Of a DNA stretch of 64,000 nt, positions 45,616 through 54,753 are shown piece by piece. Below the pieces are notes generated by a model that saw nothing but the letters and a program-made list of their open reading frames with translations, ran no database searches and was not told the DNA's origin. This DNA is from Bacillota bacterium (lineage in GTDB: Bacteria > Bacillota > Clostridia > Christensenellales > Aristaeellaceae). Made by a program: the position numbers and the translations under genes. Within the stretch, counting starts at the first letter, position 1, and the number at the start of each line of letters is the position of its first letter. The stretch spans positions 1 through 64,000 of the forward strand of contig JAEZQK010000114.1 in the NCBI GenBank assembly GCA_023413135.1, given 5' to 3'.

Positions 45616-46473
45616 ATGAATGCGATTTTGGCGCGCGGACTGCGCAAAAGTTACAAGGATTTTACCTTGCAGGATGTTTCCATCACCCTACCACAGGGTC
45701 AGGTGATGGGCTTTGTGGGGGAAAACGGCGCCGGAAAGACAACCACCATCAAAGCATTGCTGCAGGTTATACAGCGGGATGCAGGAGATGTTGAGCTTCT
45801 GGGCCTGCCCATCCATGGCAATGAAAAAAAGCTGAAGGAGCAGATCGGCGTGGTGCTGGCGGAAGGGCAGTTCCACGACTGCCTGACCCTTGGCGGCATC
45901 CGAAAAATCCTCAAAAACATCTATGCCACCTGGGACGACAACTTATTTGAAAAGCTTTGCAAGCAGTTTGCCCTGCCGGACAAGAAGCCCTATAAGGATA
46001 TCTCCACCGGCACCAAGCGCAAAACCGCCATTGTCGCCGCTCTCTCCCATCATCCAAGGCTGCTTATACTGGATGAGCCTACCAGCGGCCTGGACCCCGT
46101 TGTGCGGGAGGAAATGCTGGACCTGTTCCTGGATTTCATGCAAAAGGAAGATCATGCTATCCTTTTTTCCAGCCACATCACCGGGGACCTGGACAAAATC
46201 GCCGACAGCATCACTTTCCTTAACCAAGGGCAAATCATCTTCAGCCGCCGCCGGGAAGATCTTGCCGAAAAAATGGGACTTTTAAAGTGCGGCAGCGCGG
46301 CCTTCCAGGCTCTGGACAAAAGCCATGTGCTGCGCATCCGCAAAAGCGCCTTTGACGTGGAGGCGCTGGTGGATGACCGGCGCTACTACGCAAACCGTTC
46401 ATCGGAGCTGCTTTTGCAGCCCGCCACCACGGAAGAAATCATGCTGTTTTACGTCAGGGGGGAAAAGTTGTGA
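45616..46473 (+). CDS. ABC transporter ATP-binding protein
   Basis: 285-aa ATPase of the YtrB/BcrA-like group. Walker A GENGAGKTTT, Q-loop, signature ISTGTKRKTAI (variant of LSGGQ), Walker B LLILDEPTSGLD. The C-terminal extension of about 80 residues is typical for this group. ATG 45616 has AAGGAGA eight bases upstream; an ATG at 45610 overlapping the GntR stop is too close. It pairs with the permease, overlapping by four bases. Confidence 0.95.
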   Translation: MNAILARGLRKSYKDFTLQDVSITLPQGQVMGFVGENGAGKTTTIKALLQVIQRDAGDVELLGLPIHGNEKKLKEQIGVVLAEGQFHDCLTLGGIRKILKNIYATWDDNLFEKLCKQFALPDKKPYKDISTGTKRKTAIVAALSHHPRLLILDEPTSGLDPVVREEMLDLFLDFMQKEDHAILFSSHITGDLDKIADSITFLNQGQIIFSRRREDLAEKMGLLKCGSAAFQALDKSHVLRIRKSAFDVEALVDDRRYYANRSSELLLQPATTEEIMLFYVRGEKL

Positions 46474-47102
46474 AAGGCCTGCTTATCAAAGATTTTCTAT
46501 TGCTCAAGAAAACGGGGCGAATCTTCCTCATGCTGATGGTTCTGTACCTTGTCATGACGGTTTTTATGGACACCGATCTGGGCCCGATGATGGTCTTTAT
46601 ATGCGGCATGCTTTCCATCTCCACCTTTGCCTACGATGAGCAGGCCAAGTGGGATGGTTTCGCCCTCACCATGCCCGTATCCAAGCGTGACCTGGTGCTG
46701 GCCAAGTACGTTCTGGCCATCATACTGTGCTTTACAGGTGCGGCAGCCGGCGCCATCTTGAGTATCGCCGGAAGCCTGGACGCCCCCTTTGTCGACATGA
46801 AAGGCATCCTCGCCGCCTCCGGCATAGCGCTGTGCGCCAGCTATCTGTTCAACAGCCTGGCACTGCCCCTCTTGTATAAATTCGGTGCAGAAAAATCCCG
46901 CCTGATTCTGCTGGCCTGCTATGCACTGCCCCTCATCGGCGCTTCGCTGGTGATGAACGAACTGGAGAAATCTGCCGCCACCCTCCTTCGCTTCCAGTCC
47001 CTCCTGGACTTGGGCGCCCTCCTCCTCCCCTTCATCACCATCGGTGCCCTTCTTACCTCCTACCTTGTCTCCCTGCATATTTACAACAGGAAAGACGTAT
47101 AG
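46470..47102 (+). CDS. ABC-2 type transporter permease
   Basis: 210-aa membrane subunit with about six helices (MKGLLIKDFLLLKKTGRIFLMLM, AIILCFTGAAAGAILSIAG, LLLPFITIGALLTSYLVSLHIY). The GTG start overlaps the ATPase stop (GTGA) and follows AGGGGGGAAAAG. With GntR and the ATPase it forms the kind of three-gene module that often responds to cell-wall-active peptides; substrate unknown. Confidence 0.9.
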   Translation: MKGLLIKDFLLLKKTGRIFLMLMVLYLVMTVFMDTDLGPMMVFICGMLSISTFAYDEQAKWDGFALTMPVSKRDLVLAKYVLAIILCFTGAAAGAILSIAGSLDAPFVDMKGILAASGIALCASYLFNSLALPLLYKFGAEKSRLILLACYALPLIGASLVMNELEKSAATLLRFQSLLDLGALLLPFITIGALLTSYLVSLHIYNRKDV

Positions 47103-47155
47103 AGTCATCCTAAAAGGGCAAGGTGGGATCTGTCGTGTTAGTTGCATAATTAGAA

Positions 47156-47178
47156 AACCCCCGGCCATGCCGGGGGTT
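47156..47178. terminator. Terminator between permease and yacL
   Basis: AACCCCCGGC / GCCGGGGGTT stem with a CAT loop. The minus strand continues into TTTTC, so it fits best as the yacL terminator. Confidence 0.75.
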
Positions 47179-47194
47179 GGTTATCAAAAAAATC

Positions 47195-48328
47195 TCAGCC
47201 CGCTTTGCTGTTGTCGTACGCTTTGATTCTGGTGAAGATCATCCTGCCCGCACTGGTCTGCAGCACCGTCGTTACCACCACATCAATGGTTTCTCCCACA
47301 TGGCGGCGGGCATTGTCCACCACGATCATGGTACCGTCATCCAGGTATCCCACGCCCTGGCCCGGCTCCTTGCCTTCGCGGACGATCTGAACCGTCATTT
47401 CCTCGCCGGGCAGCACCACGGGCTTCACAGCATTGGCCAATTCGTTGATGTTGAGCACCTTCACCCCTGTCACCCCGGCCACCTTATTCAGGTTGTAGTC
47501 GTTGGTGACCACAATGCCATTTAACTGCCTGGCCAGGCGCAAAAGCTTCACATCCACCTCGGCAACATCATCATAATCCGTATCCTCAATGCGGACGGGA
47601 ATCTTCAATTCCGTCTGAATCCGGTTAAGCACATCCAGCCCCCGGCGGCCCCGGTTGCGGCGGAGCGCATCGCTGGAATCGGCAATGTGCCTAAGCTCCG
47701 CCAGCACAAACTGCGGTATAACCAATTCTCCTTCCAGAAATCCCGTCTTGCAGATGTCGAATACCCGCCCGTCAATAATCACCGATGTATCCAGTATCTT
47801 GGGTGTGCTGGCCTGTGCCACGCCCCGCATAAAGCTGAAGCGCCGTTCCTTGCCCTGGGCCGGAGCATCCACCAGCGGCAGCTGCATTTCTTTGCCTCGC
47901 CTGCGGCCAATATTCAGCCCCGTATAACCCAATACCACATATACGATTCCGCTGAAAGCCGTGGTAACGATGGAAGCACCTACAAATTGCAGTATCTGCG
48001 TCACAAGCACTGCGATCACAAGGCCGGTGATAAGCCCCACGGTACTGGTCAATACCTGGTGCATGGGCATATTGTCCAGCTGCTTTTCCAAGGCGTTGCC
48101 CAATTCGGTAAACTTCCTGATGATGAGGGGAGACAGTATGAAAAAGATCAATCCGCCAACGAGGGCGCATGCACCATACAGCAGCATCAGAATTTCAAGC
48201 GGCGCGGCTTGGTTCGGATTGTTCAGCGCGTTGATCCTCAGCCCCAGCATGGCAAGACCGATGCCCACTCCCGCCCCCAGAAGCGTAACAAGCCCCCGGA
48301 GAACCCTTTGCACAACTTTTGATTTCAT
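47195..48328 (-). CDS. yacL: PIN/TRAM-domain membrane protein (YacL family)
   Basis: 377-aa protein with four N-terminal helices, a PIN nuclease-like domain (ILDTSVIIDGRVFDICKTGFLEGELVIPQFVLAELRHIADSSD, then GIVVTNDYNLNKVA) and a C-terminal TRAM RNA-binding domain (GQGVGYLDDGTMIVVDNARRHVGETIDVVVTTVLQT). The PIN acidic residues are in place. Conserved next to radA in Firmicutes, as here; exact substrate not known. Start 48328 has only a weak ribosome site. Confidence 0.92.
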   Translation of the reverse strand: MKSKVVQRVLRGLVTLLGAGVGIGLAMLGLRINALNNPNQAAPLEILMLLYGACALVGGLIFFILSPLIIRKFTELGNALEKQLDNMPMHQVLTSTVGLITGLVIAVLVTQILQFVGASIVTTAFSGIVYVVLGYTGLNIGRRRGKEMQLPLVDAPAQGKERRFSFMRGVAQASTPKILDTSVIIDGRVFDICKTGFLEGELVIPQFVLAELRHIADSSDALRRNRGRRGLDVLNRIQTELKIPVRIEDTDYDDVAEVDVKLLRLARQLNGIVVTNDYNLNKVAGVTGVKVLNINELANAVKPVVLPGEEMTVQIVREGKEPGQGVGYLDDGTMIVVDNARRHVGETIDVVVTTVLQTSAGRMIFTRIKAYDNSKAG

Positions 48329-48403
48329 AGCATGCCATCACTCTTTTCCATTATCAAATAAGGGGTGGCCCCTCCGCATAATAGCTTGTCCGCTTCAGCA
48401 GTA

Positions 48404-48412
48404 ATTATACCA
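48404..48412 (-). promoter_or_regulatory. Extended -10 promoter of yacL
   Basis: TGGTATAAT on the minus strand just beyond the radA stop, 76 bases before the yacL start. The -35 region lies in the end of radA and is weak. Confidence 0.5.
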
Positions 48413-48413
48413 T

Positions 48414-49784
48414 TCACGAATGCAAAAGCACTGCCAGCGCCTGGGCCAGCGTATCCACGCCATATGCCTTCATACCGTCGGGGATCCGAATGCGTTTGAT
48501 GTTTTCCCTGGGAAGCACCACATTTGAAAATCCCAGCCGCAAACATTCCGTAAGCCGCCTCTCTGCCTGGGGAATGGCCCGCACTTCTCCGGCCAAGCCC
48601 ACTTCCCCCATCACCGCGAAATCCTGGGGCATTGCCTGATTGGCAAGGGACGAAGCCACCGCAGCACATACCGCCAGGTCCGCCGCCGGCTCATTGAGCT
48701 CCATGCCGCCCGCCACATTGATATAAACGTCCTGGTTATACAATTTCTGCCCGGCCCGCTTTTCTAATACCGCCAGAAGCAGCGCAATGCGCCCCTGGTC
48801 CATGCCGTTCACCGTACGCCTGGGCATGCCGTAATACGTTTGGGCCGCCAACGCCTGAATGTCTACCAGCATGGGCCTGGACCCTTCCATTCCACAGAAT
48901 ACAACCGACCCGCTGGCTCCCTTGGCCCGGTGGGAAAGCATCAGCTCACTGGCGTTTGCCACTTCCCGCATGCCGACCGCCATCATTTGGAAGACGGCCA
49001 GCTCATTCAGCGATCCAAACCGGTTCTTGACAGCACGCAGCAGCCTGTACTCCTGCTGCCTGTCGCCTTCAAAGTATAATACCACATCCACCATGTGCTC
49101 CAGCACCCTGGGCCCCGCGATAGCGCCTTCCTTAGTCACGTGCCCCACCAGGAAAATGGCCGCACCGCTTGTTTTGGCAAGGCGCATATAAAGCCCGGCA
49201 CTTTCCCTGACCTGGCTTACGCTGCCCGGAGCGCCGGCAAGTTCCGGCCGGTACATAGTCTGTATGGAGTCCACCACCGCATAGGCCGGCTGAATCGAAA
49301 GGAACTTTTCTTCCACGGCATCCATGGCGTTTTCCGCCAATATGTACAGGCTGGGCGCTTTAATCCCGAGCCTTGAAGCGCGCAGCTTCAACTGCTTGGC
49401 ACTTTCCTCTCCGGTGATGTACAGAACCCTTTCGCCCGCGTTGGCAAGATAGGCGCTCACCTGCAAAAGCAGCGTGCTTTTGCCTATGCCCGGGTCGCCG
49501 CCAACCAGCATCACGGAGCCCTCCACCACGCCGCCGCCTAGCACCCGGTCCAGCTCCGCCATGCCTGTCAAGGCCCGGTTTTGCGTTTCATCGGGGATGC
49601 TGTCAAGGCTCATGGCCTGGCTGCCTGTTCCCGGCCGTTGCTTCAGGGGCTTTTCCGAAACGGTTATTTTTTGCGCCACTTCCTCCATGGTATTCCATGC
49701 GCCGCAGGCGGGACACCTGCCCAGCCATCTGGATGTTTCATGGCCGCAAGCTCTGCAGGCAAACAGCGTTTTTTCCTTGGGCAC
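48414..49784 (-). CDS. radA: DNA repair protein RadA
   Basis: 456-aa RecA-related helicase that promotes branch migration in recombination. Seen: N-terminal zinc finger CRACGHETSRWLGRCPACG, Walker A GGDPGIGKST, the RadA motif KNRFGS, and a C-terminal Lon-protease-like domain (DVYINVAGGMELNEPAADLAV). The GTG start at 49784 lies seven bases after GGGAGG. Upstream is the divergent phosphoesterase gene. Confidence 0.97.
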   Translation of the reverse strand: MPKEKTLFACRACGHETSRWLGRCPACGAWNTMEEVAQKITVSEKPLKQRPGTGSQAMSLDSIPDETQNRALTGMAELDRVLGGGVVEGSVMLVGGDPGIGKSTLLLQVSAYLANAGERVLYITGEESAKQLKLRASRLGIKAPSLYILAENAMDAVEEKFLSIQPAYAVVDSIQTMYRPELAGAPGSVSQVRESAGLYMRLAKTSGAAIFLVGHVTKEGAIAGPRVLEHMVDVVLYFEGDRQQEYRLLRAVKNRFGSLNELAVFQMMAVGMREVANASELMLSHRAKGASGSVVFCGMEGSRPMLVDIQALAAQTYYGMPRRTVNGMDQGRIALLLAVLEKRAGQKLYNQDVYINVAGGMELNEPAADLAVCAAVASSLANQAMPQDFAVMGEVGLAGEVRAIPQAERRLTECLRLGFSNVVLPRENIKRIRIPDGMKAYGVDTLAQALAVLLHS

Positions 49785-49988
49785 TTATAGGCCTCCCGGG
49801 CAAAGCGCTTTTTAGGCCCCGCGCGCGGGCCGCGAAAGCACTTGTTGTCAGTATAACATACGCAGGGAATTCCTGCCATGGCAAGAATCGTCGAAGGGTG
49901 TCGCAAACTCTTAAAACCATTCGCGCGCCGCCCTGCATGATTGTGTATAGTATACCAAATTTCGATAGGATTTGGTACCCGTGCGCGA

Positions 49989-50017
49989 TTGCAAACGCAA
50001 GCTTTACAAGCTATAAT
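49989..50017 (+). promoter_or_regulatory. Promoter of the phosphoesterase-like gene
   Basis: TTGCAA (49989-49994), 17 bases, TATAAT (50012-50017). The rest of the 307-base gap to radA has no gene. Confidence 0.65.
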
Positions 50018-50091
50018 GTAGGCACGGATGCAATCATACACATTTTGCAAGGCTGGCCGGACGATTTTGGCCGCCGGAATAGGACGGCAGC

Positions 50092-51162
50092 ATGGCTAGA
50101 CATAAAGATATGCCCATTTTTCTACCGCACCGCAAACATCGCGGATGCGGCTGTTTGTTTTGGCTCCTCCTATTGATTGCCGTGATTGCCGCCGTGATTG
50201 TGCTGGCCAATGATCTGAACAACAGGCAGGTAAAGGTTGTGAAACAGCCCGTCTCCGTGCTTGGCTTGAACCGGGATCTGGAGGGCTTTACCATTTTACA
50301 TATAAGTGACCTACACGCGGCGGAACTGGGAAAGGACCAGTCGTTGATCGCAACAGCCCTGAATAAACAGTCCTACCACGCCGTATGCATTACAGGGGAT
50401 ATGGTGGGTGAAACGGGCAACGTCCAGCCGTTTTTGCAGTTGCTTTCGCTTTTGAAGACGGATGTTCCCATTCTGTTCATCCCGGGCGACTGCGATCCGG
50501 CTCCTTTATATACCTCCGCCCATGACACGCTGTCGGTGCTGGCCCCGTATATCACCGCGGCCCAGGCGGCGGAGGCGGTTTACCTGGATGCACCTTTCCC
50601 CCTCACCGTGGGCAAGACTACCATATGGTTCAGCCCTGAAGGATTGTATTCCATGGATGCGGATACCACCATCGCTTCCTGCCAGGGTCAATTGGACCGG
50701 TTAAACGGCGCCAACGCCTCCTCCACAGCAGACGGCGCAGCCGAAATCCGGGCCTGGGAATACCGGATGGATGCTGCCAAGCGCCTCCAAGAGGCGCGCC
50801 TTAAGATGAAGAGCGCAGACTATCATATCGCCCTTTCCCATGCGCCGCTCACATATGATTATGTACGTAGCGTATGGGACTGGCAGGATAGTACTGGCAC
50901 TTCCATGCAGCGTGTGACGCTGGCCCTGGCCGGGCATCTGAATGGAGGCCAGTGGCGTATCCCCGGCAAAGGACCCATCTGGGTGCCGGATCTTAACTGG
51001 TTCCCGGAAGACCGGCTTGTAACGGGGCTAAGCCGCGTATCCACCATCGCCCAGTACATAAGCCCCGGCCTTGGCTCCTCCTGCAACTATCCCCTGCAAC
51101 CGGGCCGGCTGTTCAATCCCCCCACCATCACGCTGCTTACATTAACCGGCAAACCCCAATAG
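50092..51162 (+). CDS. Calcineurin-like phosphoesterase homologue with altered metal site
   Basis: 356-aa membrane-anchored protein (helix at about residues 20-40, then an extracytoplasmic domain). It follows the YkuE-like pattern: ISDLHAAE (DXH kept), TGDMV (GDXV kept), PGDCDP where GNH(D/E) is expected, LSHAP (His kept) and AGHLNGGQ where GHTHGGQ is expected. Asn and His of motif III and the last His of GHXH are thus replaced, so activity may be weak, changed or lost. ATG 50092 follows AGGACGGCAGC. Stands alone. Confidence 0.82.
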   Translation: MARHKDMPIFLPHRKHRGCGCLFWLLLLIAVIAAVIVLANDLNNRQVKVVKQPVSVLGLNRDLEGFTILHISDLHAAELGKDQSLIATALNKQSYHAVCITGDMVGETGNVQPFLQLLSLLKTDVPILFIPGDCDPAPLYTSAHDTLSVLAPYITAAQAAEAVYLDAPFPLTVGKTTIWFSPEGLYSMDADTTIASCQGQLDRLNGANASSTADGAAEIRAWEYRMDAAKRLQEARLKMKSADYHIALSHAPLTYDYVRSVWDWQDSTGTSMQRVTLALAGHLNGGQWRIPGKGPIWVPDLNWFPEDRLVTGLSRVSTIAQYISPGLGSSCNYPLQPGRLFNPPTITLLTLTGKPQ

Positions 51163-51218
51163 GGACACCATGAAATCCGACAAACTTCTCCATTTTTTTA
51201 CAGCTCATGGCTGGTGCC

Positions 51219-51247
51219 TTGACAAATGTATTGGGAAGGTGTATCGT
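51219..51247 (+). promoter_or_regulatory. Promoter of the FadR-type regulator gene
   Basis: TTGACA (51219-51224), 17 bases, TATCGT (51242-51247), 38 bases before the start. Confidence 0.65.
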
Positions 51248-51284
51248 ATCCAAAAAACAAACCTCAAACAAAGGGGTTGGGTGT

Positions 51285-51959
51285 ATGTCTCTTCTTCGCT
51301 TTCAGCCCATGCTGGAAAGCCGGCCCATTCGTGAAATCGCCTACGAGGTGCTCAAGCATGCCATCATCACCGGCGAGATTCCCGCCGGTGAGCGCATTGT
51401 GGAAACCGATTATGCCGAGCGGCTGCACATCAGCCGCACGCCGCTTCGGGAAGCTTTGCGCAAGCTGGAGCGCGACGGCCTGGTAGAATACGTTATGCGC
51501 CGCGGCGTGGTGGTCCGGGCCTTCACCATTGCTGATGTGGAAGAAATCTATACCATCCGCAACGCGCTGGAAATGCTGACGCTGCCCGCCATCATCAAAA
51601 ATGTGACGGAGGAGGACATTAAGGCGCTGAAGGAAAAGCTGATGCAGATGGATGCGGCCTTAAAGGAAGGAAGCATCGAAAAGCTTTCCCCTCTGGCACG
51701 GGCCTTCCATAGCCAGGTGATCCGCCTATCGGGGCAGACCCGGATTTTACGGGTCATCGAAAGCCAGGATGAGTACATCACCCGCTTCTCCGCTATGAGC
51801 ATCGCCCAGGAGAACCGCCGCCACGAGGCACAGCAGGAGCATTACGAAATTGTGGATTGCCTGCAAAAGCGTGACCTTAACCGCCTGCAGGCCGTTATGC
51901 AAAAGCACATCGAGCGCAGCAAGGAAAATTGCCTTACGGCTCTTAGCAAAAAGAAGTAA
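51285..51959 (+). CDS. FadR-subfamily GntR transcriptional regulator
   Basis: 224-aa regulator. N-terminal winged helix (EIAYEVLKHAIITGEIPAGERIVETDYAERLHISRTPLREALRKLERDGLVEY) and all-helical FCD ligand domain (EEIYTIRNALEMLTLPAI...HSQVIRLSGQTRILRVIES...HYEIVDCLQKRDLNRLQAVMQKHI). The FCD metal-ligand histidines are present. ATG 51285 follows AAGGGG; the longer frame includes the promoter. Stands alone; its targets probably lie elsewhere. Confidence 0.92.
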   Translation: MSLLRFQPMLESRPIREIAYEVLKHAIITGEIPAGERIVETDYAERLHISRTPLREALRKLERDGLVEYVMRRGVVVRAFTIADVEEIYTIRNALEMLTLPAIIKNVTEEDIKALKEKLMQMDAALKEGSIEKLSPLARAFHSQVIRLSGQTRILRVIESQDEYITRFSAMSIAQENRRHEAQQEHYEIVDCLQKRDLNRLQAVMQKHIERSKENCLTALSKKK

Positions 51960-51977
51960 ACCGGAATATGATACAGG

Positions 51978-52007
51978 CCCTCCGGTAGAAAACCGGAGGG
52001 TTTGTTT
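51978..52007 (+). terminator. Terminator of the FadR-type gene
   Basis: CCCTCCGGT / ACCGGAGGG stem with a 5-base loop followed by TTTGTTT. The ribosome site of the PHP gene follows 7 to 10 bases later. Confidence 0.9.
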
Positions 52008-52030
52008 AATGAAAAGGAGCCTTATCCCGA

Positions 52031-52852
52031 ATGAAAGCCAATTATCATACCCATACATTCAGGTGCAAGCACGCTACGGGAATGGATGAAATGTATGTTG
52101 AATCAGCCATCAGGGCAGGCTTTAACATCCTCGGCTTCGCGGATCATACCCCATGGCCTTATCAAAGCAACTATGTGTCCGGCATCCGCATGGATGTTTC
52201 GCAGCTTCCAGGTTATGCAGCAAGCCTCTTAAGCCTGAAGGAAAAATACAAGGATCGCCTGAATATACTCATCGGGCTGGAGTGTGAATATTTCCCCAGA
52301 TACATGAACTGGCTGAGGGAAGCAAAAGAGGCCTATCAGCTGGATTACCTGATCTTTGGCGCCCACTTTATCGGCAGTGATGAAGATTCCCCCTACGTAG
52401 GCCGCGCCTGCCGGGATACCGCCGTCATGTACAATTATGCCGATATGTGCGTGGAAGGTATGCAAACCGGGCTGTACGCGTACCTGGCCCATCCGGATTT
52501 GTTTATGCGCTGCCGGGATACCTGGGATGCGGACTGCCAGGCAGTGGCAAAGACCATTTGTTCCTGCGCGCTGGAATGTGGCATGCCTTTGGAGTACAAC
52601 CTTAACGCCCATGTCATTGGCGACAGCGAGTGCCTCTTCCCCCGAAAGGAGTTTTGGGAATTCGCGGCCCTGATGGGCAACAAGGTCGTCTTAGGCTACG
52701 ACGCCCACCAGCCGGAAATGCTGGAAAACGCCGTAGCAGAAGCGGAAATCCGTGCGCTCCTTGCCAGATTGAATCTTCATCCTTTGGACAGCATACATCT
52801 ACAAACGACAAAGCCGCAGCTATGCGGACAGATGCAAGGAGGAATACGATGA
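52031..52852 (+). CDS. PHP-family histidinol-phosphatase-like hydrolase
   Basis: 273-aa metal-dependent phosphatase of the HisK type. Metal motifs: NYHTHTFRCKH, GFADHTPWP, GLECEYFP, FGAHFIG, AHPDLF and LGYDAHQPEML. It could be histidinol phosphatase, but no other his genes are nearby and PHP specificities vary. ATG 52031 follows AAGGAG. Its stop codon overlaps the pepF start by four bases, so the two are translated together, an unusual pairing. Confidence 0.88.
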   Translation: MKANYHTHTFRCKHATGMDEMYVESAIRAGFNILGFADHTPWPYQSNYVSGIRMDVSQLPGYAASLLSLKEKYKDRLNILIGLECEYFPRYMNWLREAKEAYQLDYLIFGAHFIGSDEDSPYVGRACRDTAVMYNYADMCVEGMQTGLYAYLAHPDLFMRCRDTWDADCQAVAKTICSCALECGMPLEYNLNAHVIGDSECLFPRKEFWEFAALMGNKVVLGYDAHQPEMLENAVAEAEIRALLARLNLHPLDSIHLQTTKPQLCGQMQGGIR

Positions 52853-54597
52853 CCTGGGACCTTTCGGTGATCTATGAGAGCTTTCAAAGTCCGGCCTTCC
52901 AGGCGGATTTAAACAGCCTGCAGCATCGCTTGGATGAGATCGGGAAGGCATTTTCCGAGGGCGGCGAGCCTTCCAATTTATTGGAGAAAGTTACAAGGCA
53001 ATTCACCGCTCTTAACGAAGTATTTGACAAAGTAGGCACATTTGCTTATCTCACCTGGGCTGCCGACGCGGTCAATGAGGAAGCACTGAACTGCATCGAC
53101 CAGTTGATGGCAAAGCAGGTGGACGCGGAGCGGCTGATGTCGGATTTCAGCCGCTATCTGGGTGCGCTTGATGATTTTGACGCGGTCATTCAAAAGAGCC
53201 CTCTGCTGAAAGAGCATAGCTTCCTCTTGCACGAATTGAAGGAAAGCGCCGCCCACCGGATGGACAAGGCCATCGAAAGCTGGATATTGCGCATGTCCCT
53301 AAACGGGGGCGAAACCTTCTCCCAGCTTCGGGAAAAGCTGGCCGCCACCATCACCGCTAATTTCCGGGGCGAGGAGATCCCCCTCTCCGCAGTACGTGCC
53401 AAGGCCTACGATCCCGATCCCACCGTACGCAAGGATGCCTATGAGGCGGAGTTGGCCGCCTACCCCAAGGAGGAGCTGTCCATCGCGGCCTGTTTGAACG
53501 GTATCAAGGGCGAAGCGCGCATCCAAACGGAAGCACGCCACTTTGACAGCGTGCTTGACTGGACGCTGCATGATTCCCGCATGGACAGGCAAACGCTTGA
53601 CGCGCTGTGGACGGCGGTAAGGGAAGCGCTGCCTGACTTCCGCAGATACTTGCGGGCCAAGGGGCGGCTGCTCGGTCATACGGACGGTATCCCCTTCTAT
53701 GATCTGATGGCTCCGGTGGGCAAAGGGATGCGCAGCTACACCGCGGAGGAAGCCCGGGCAGTACTGGCTGAAAAGCTGGGCAGCTTTTCCCCGGCTATGG
53801 GCACATTCATCCATGAAGCCTTCGTAGGCCGCTGGATCGACATGTATCCAAGGAACGGCAAGCAGGGCGGCGCTTTCTGTTCGTCCGTGCATCCGCTTGA
53901 TATCAGCCGTATCCTTACCAATTTCGCAGGCAGCTTTTCAGATATCAGTACCCTGGCCCACGAGCTCGGCCACGCATGGCATAACAGGTGCATGGCCGGG
54001 CTGCCCATATTGCTGACAAGCCAGCCCATGCCCTTGGCGGAAACGGCCTCCATCTTCAATGAAACGCTTTTAAGCCATGCGATGCTAAAGTCCGCTTCTC
54101 CCGAGGAAGCCTTCACCATCATCGAAGCGGAGCTGATGGAAGCCACCCAGACCATCGTGGACATCTATGGCCGCTTCCTGTTTGAGACGGAAGTCATTGA
54201 AACAAGGGCCGACCATGCCTTGAGCGTCAATGAGCTCAAGGACGCCATGCTTAAGGCGCAGGAAGCCAGCTATGGCGACGGACTTGCTAAGGATGAACGC
54301 CACCCCTACATGTGGGCTTGCAAAAGCCATTACTATAGCCCCACATTCCATTTCTACAACTTCCCCTATGCCTTCGGACTATTGTTTGCCAAGGGCGTGT
54401 TCGCCCAGTACCTAAATAAGGGTGACAGCTTCGTGCCCACCTATAACCAGCTTTTACGTTCCTGCGGCAACGGCACGGTGTATGATGTGGCCATGAGCGT
54501 GGGTATTGATGTGCGCAGCGTGGACTTCTGGCGCAGCTCCCTGAACATCGTAAAGGAGTCCATAGACCGGTTTATGGAGTTGTGCGATAAGCAATAA
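52849..54597 (+). CDS. pepF: M3 family oligoendopeptidase F-like
   Basis: 582-aa cytoplasmic zinc metallopeptidase that degrades oligopeptides. The zinc site is LAHELGHAWH with the third ligand Glu in AETASIFNETLL. The N-terminal helical region (DLSVIYESFQSPAFQADLNSL) is typical of PepF-type M3 enzymes. ATG 52849 follows AAGGAGGAATACG and overlaps the previous gene (ATGA); a longer frame within the PHP gene is rejected. Confidence 0.95.
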   Translation: MTWDLSVIYESFQSPAFQADLNSLQHRLDEIGKAFSEGGEPSNLLEKVTRQFTALNEVFDKVGTFAYLTWAADAVNEEALNCIDQLMAKQVDAERLMSDFSRYLGALDDFDAVIQKSPLLKEHSFLLHELKESAAHRMDKAIESWILRMSLNGGETFSQLREKLAATITANFRGEEIPLSAVRAKAYDPDPTVRKDAYEAELAAYPKEELSIAACLNGIKGEARIQTEARHFDSVLDWTLHDSRMDRQTLDALWTAVREALPDFRRYLRAKGRLLGHTDGIPFYDLMAPVGKGMRSYTAEEARAVLAEKLGSFSPAMGTFIHEAFVGRWIDMYPRNGKQGGAFCSSVHPLDISRILTNFAGSFSDISTLAHELGHAWHNRCMAGLPILLTSQPMPLAETASIFNETLLSHAMLKSASPEEAFTIIEAELMEATQTIVDIYGRFLFETEVIETRADHALSVNELKDAMLKAQEASYGDGLAKDERHPYMWACKSHYYSPTFHFYNFPYAFGLLFAKGVFAQYLNKGDSFVPTYNQLLRSCGNGTVYDVAMSVGIDVRSVDFWRSSLNIVKESIDRFMELCDKQ

Positions 54598-54629
54598 GTC
54601 TGTCCAAAGCGTTTGCGCACCGTCAAGCC

Positions 54630-54753
54630 GCGGGCGATTGATAATCGCCCCTACGACGTCATGTGTTTGTTGACTTCCCTGCCGGAGCATATATGAACCG
54701 GAAGAAAGCCAACACACTCTTTGCAGCCGTAGGGGCGATTATCAATCGCCCGC
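54630..54753 (+). repeat. Family A palindromic intergenic repeat, copy 3 (best preserved)
   Basis: 124 bases bounded by perfect 26-bp inverted repeats (54630-54655 and 54728-54753). Each end is itself a hairpin built on GGGCGATT/AATCGCCC. The interior is also partly self-complementary (GTGTTTGTTGACTTCC against GGAAGAAAGCCAACACAC), so the whole unit can fold into one long hairpin. It lies between pepF and the DUF1989 gene. Confidence 0.92.
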
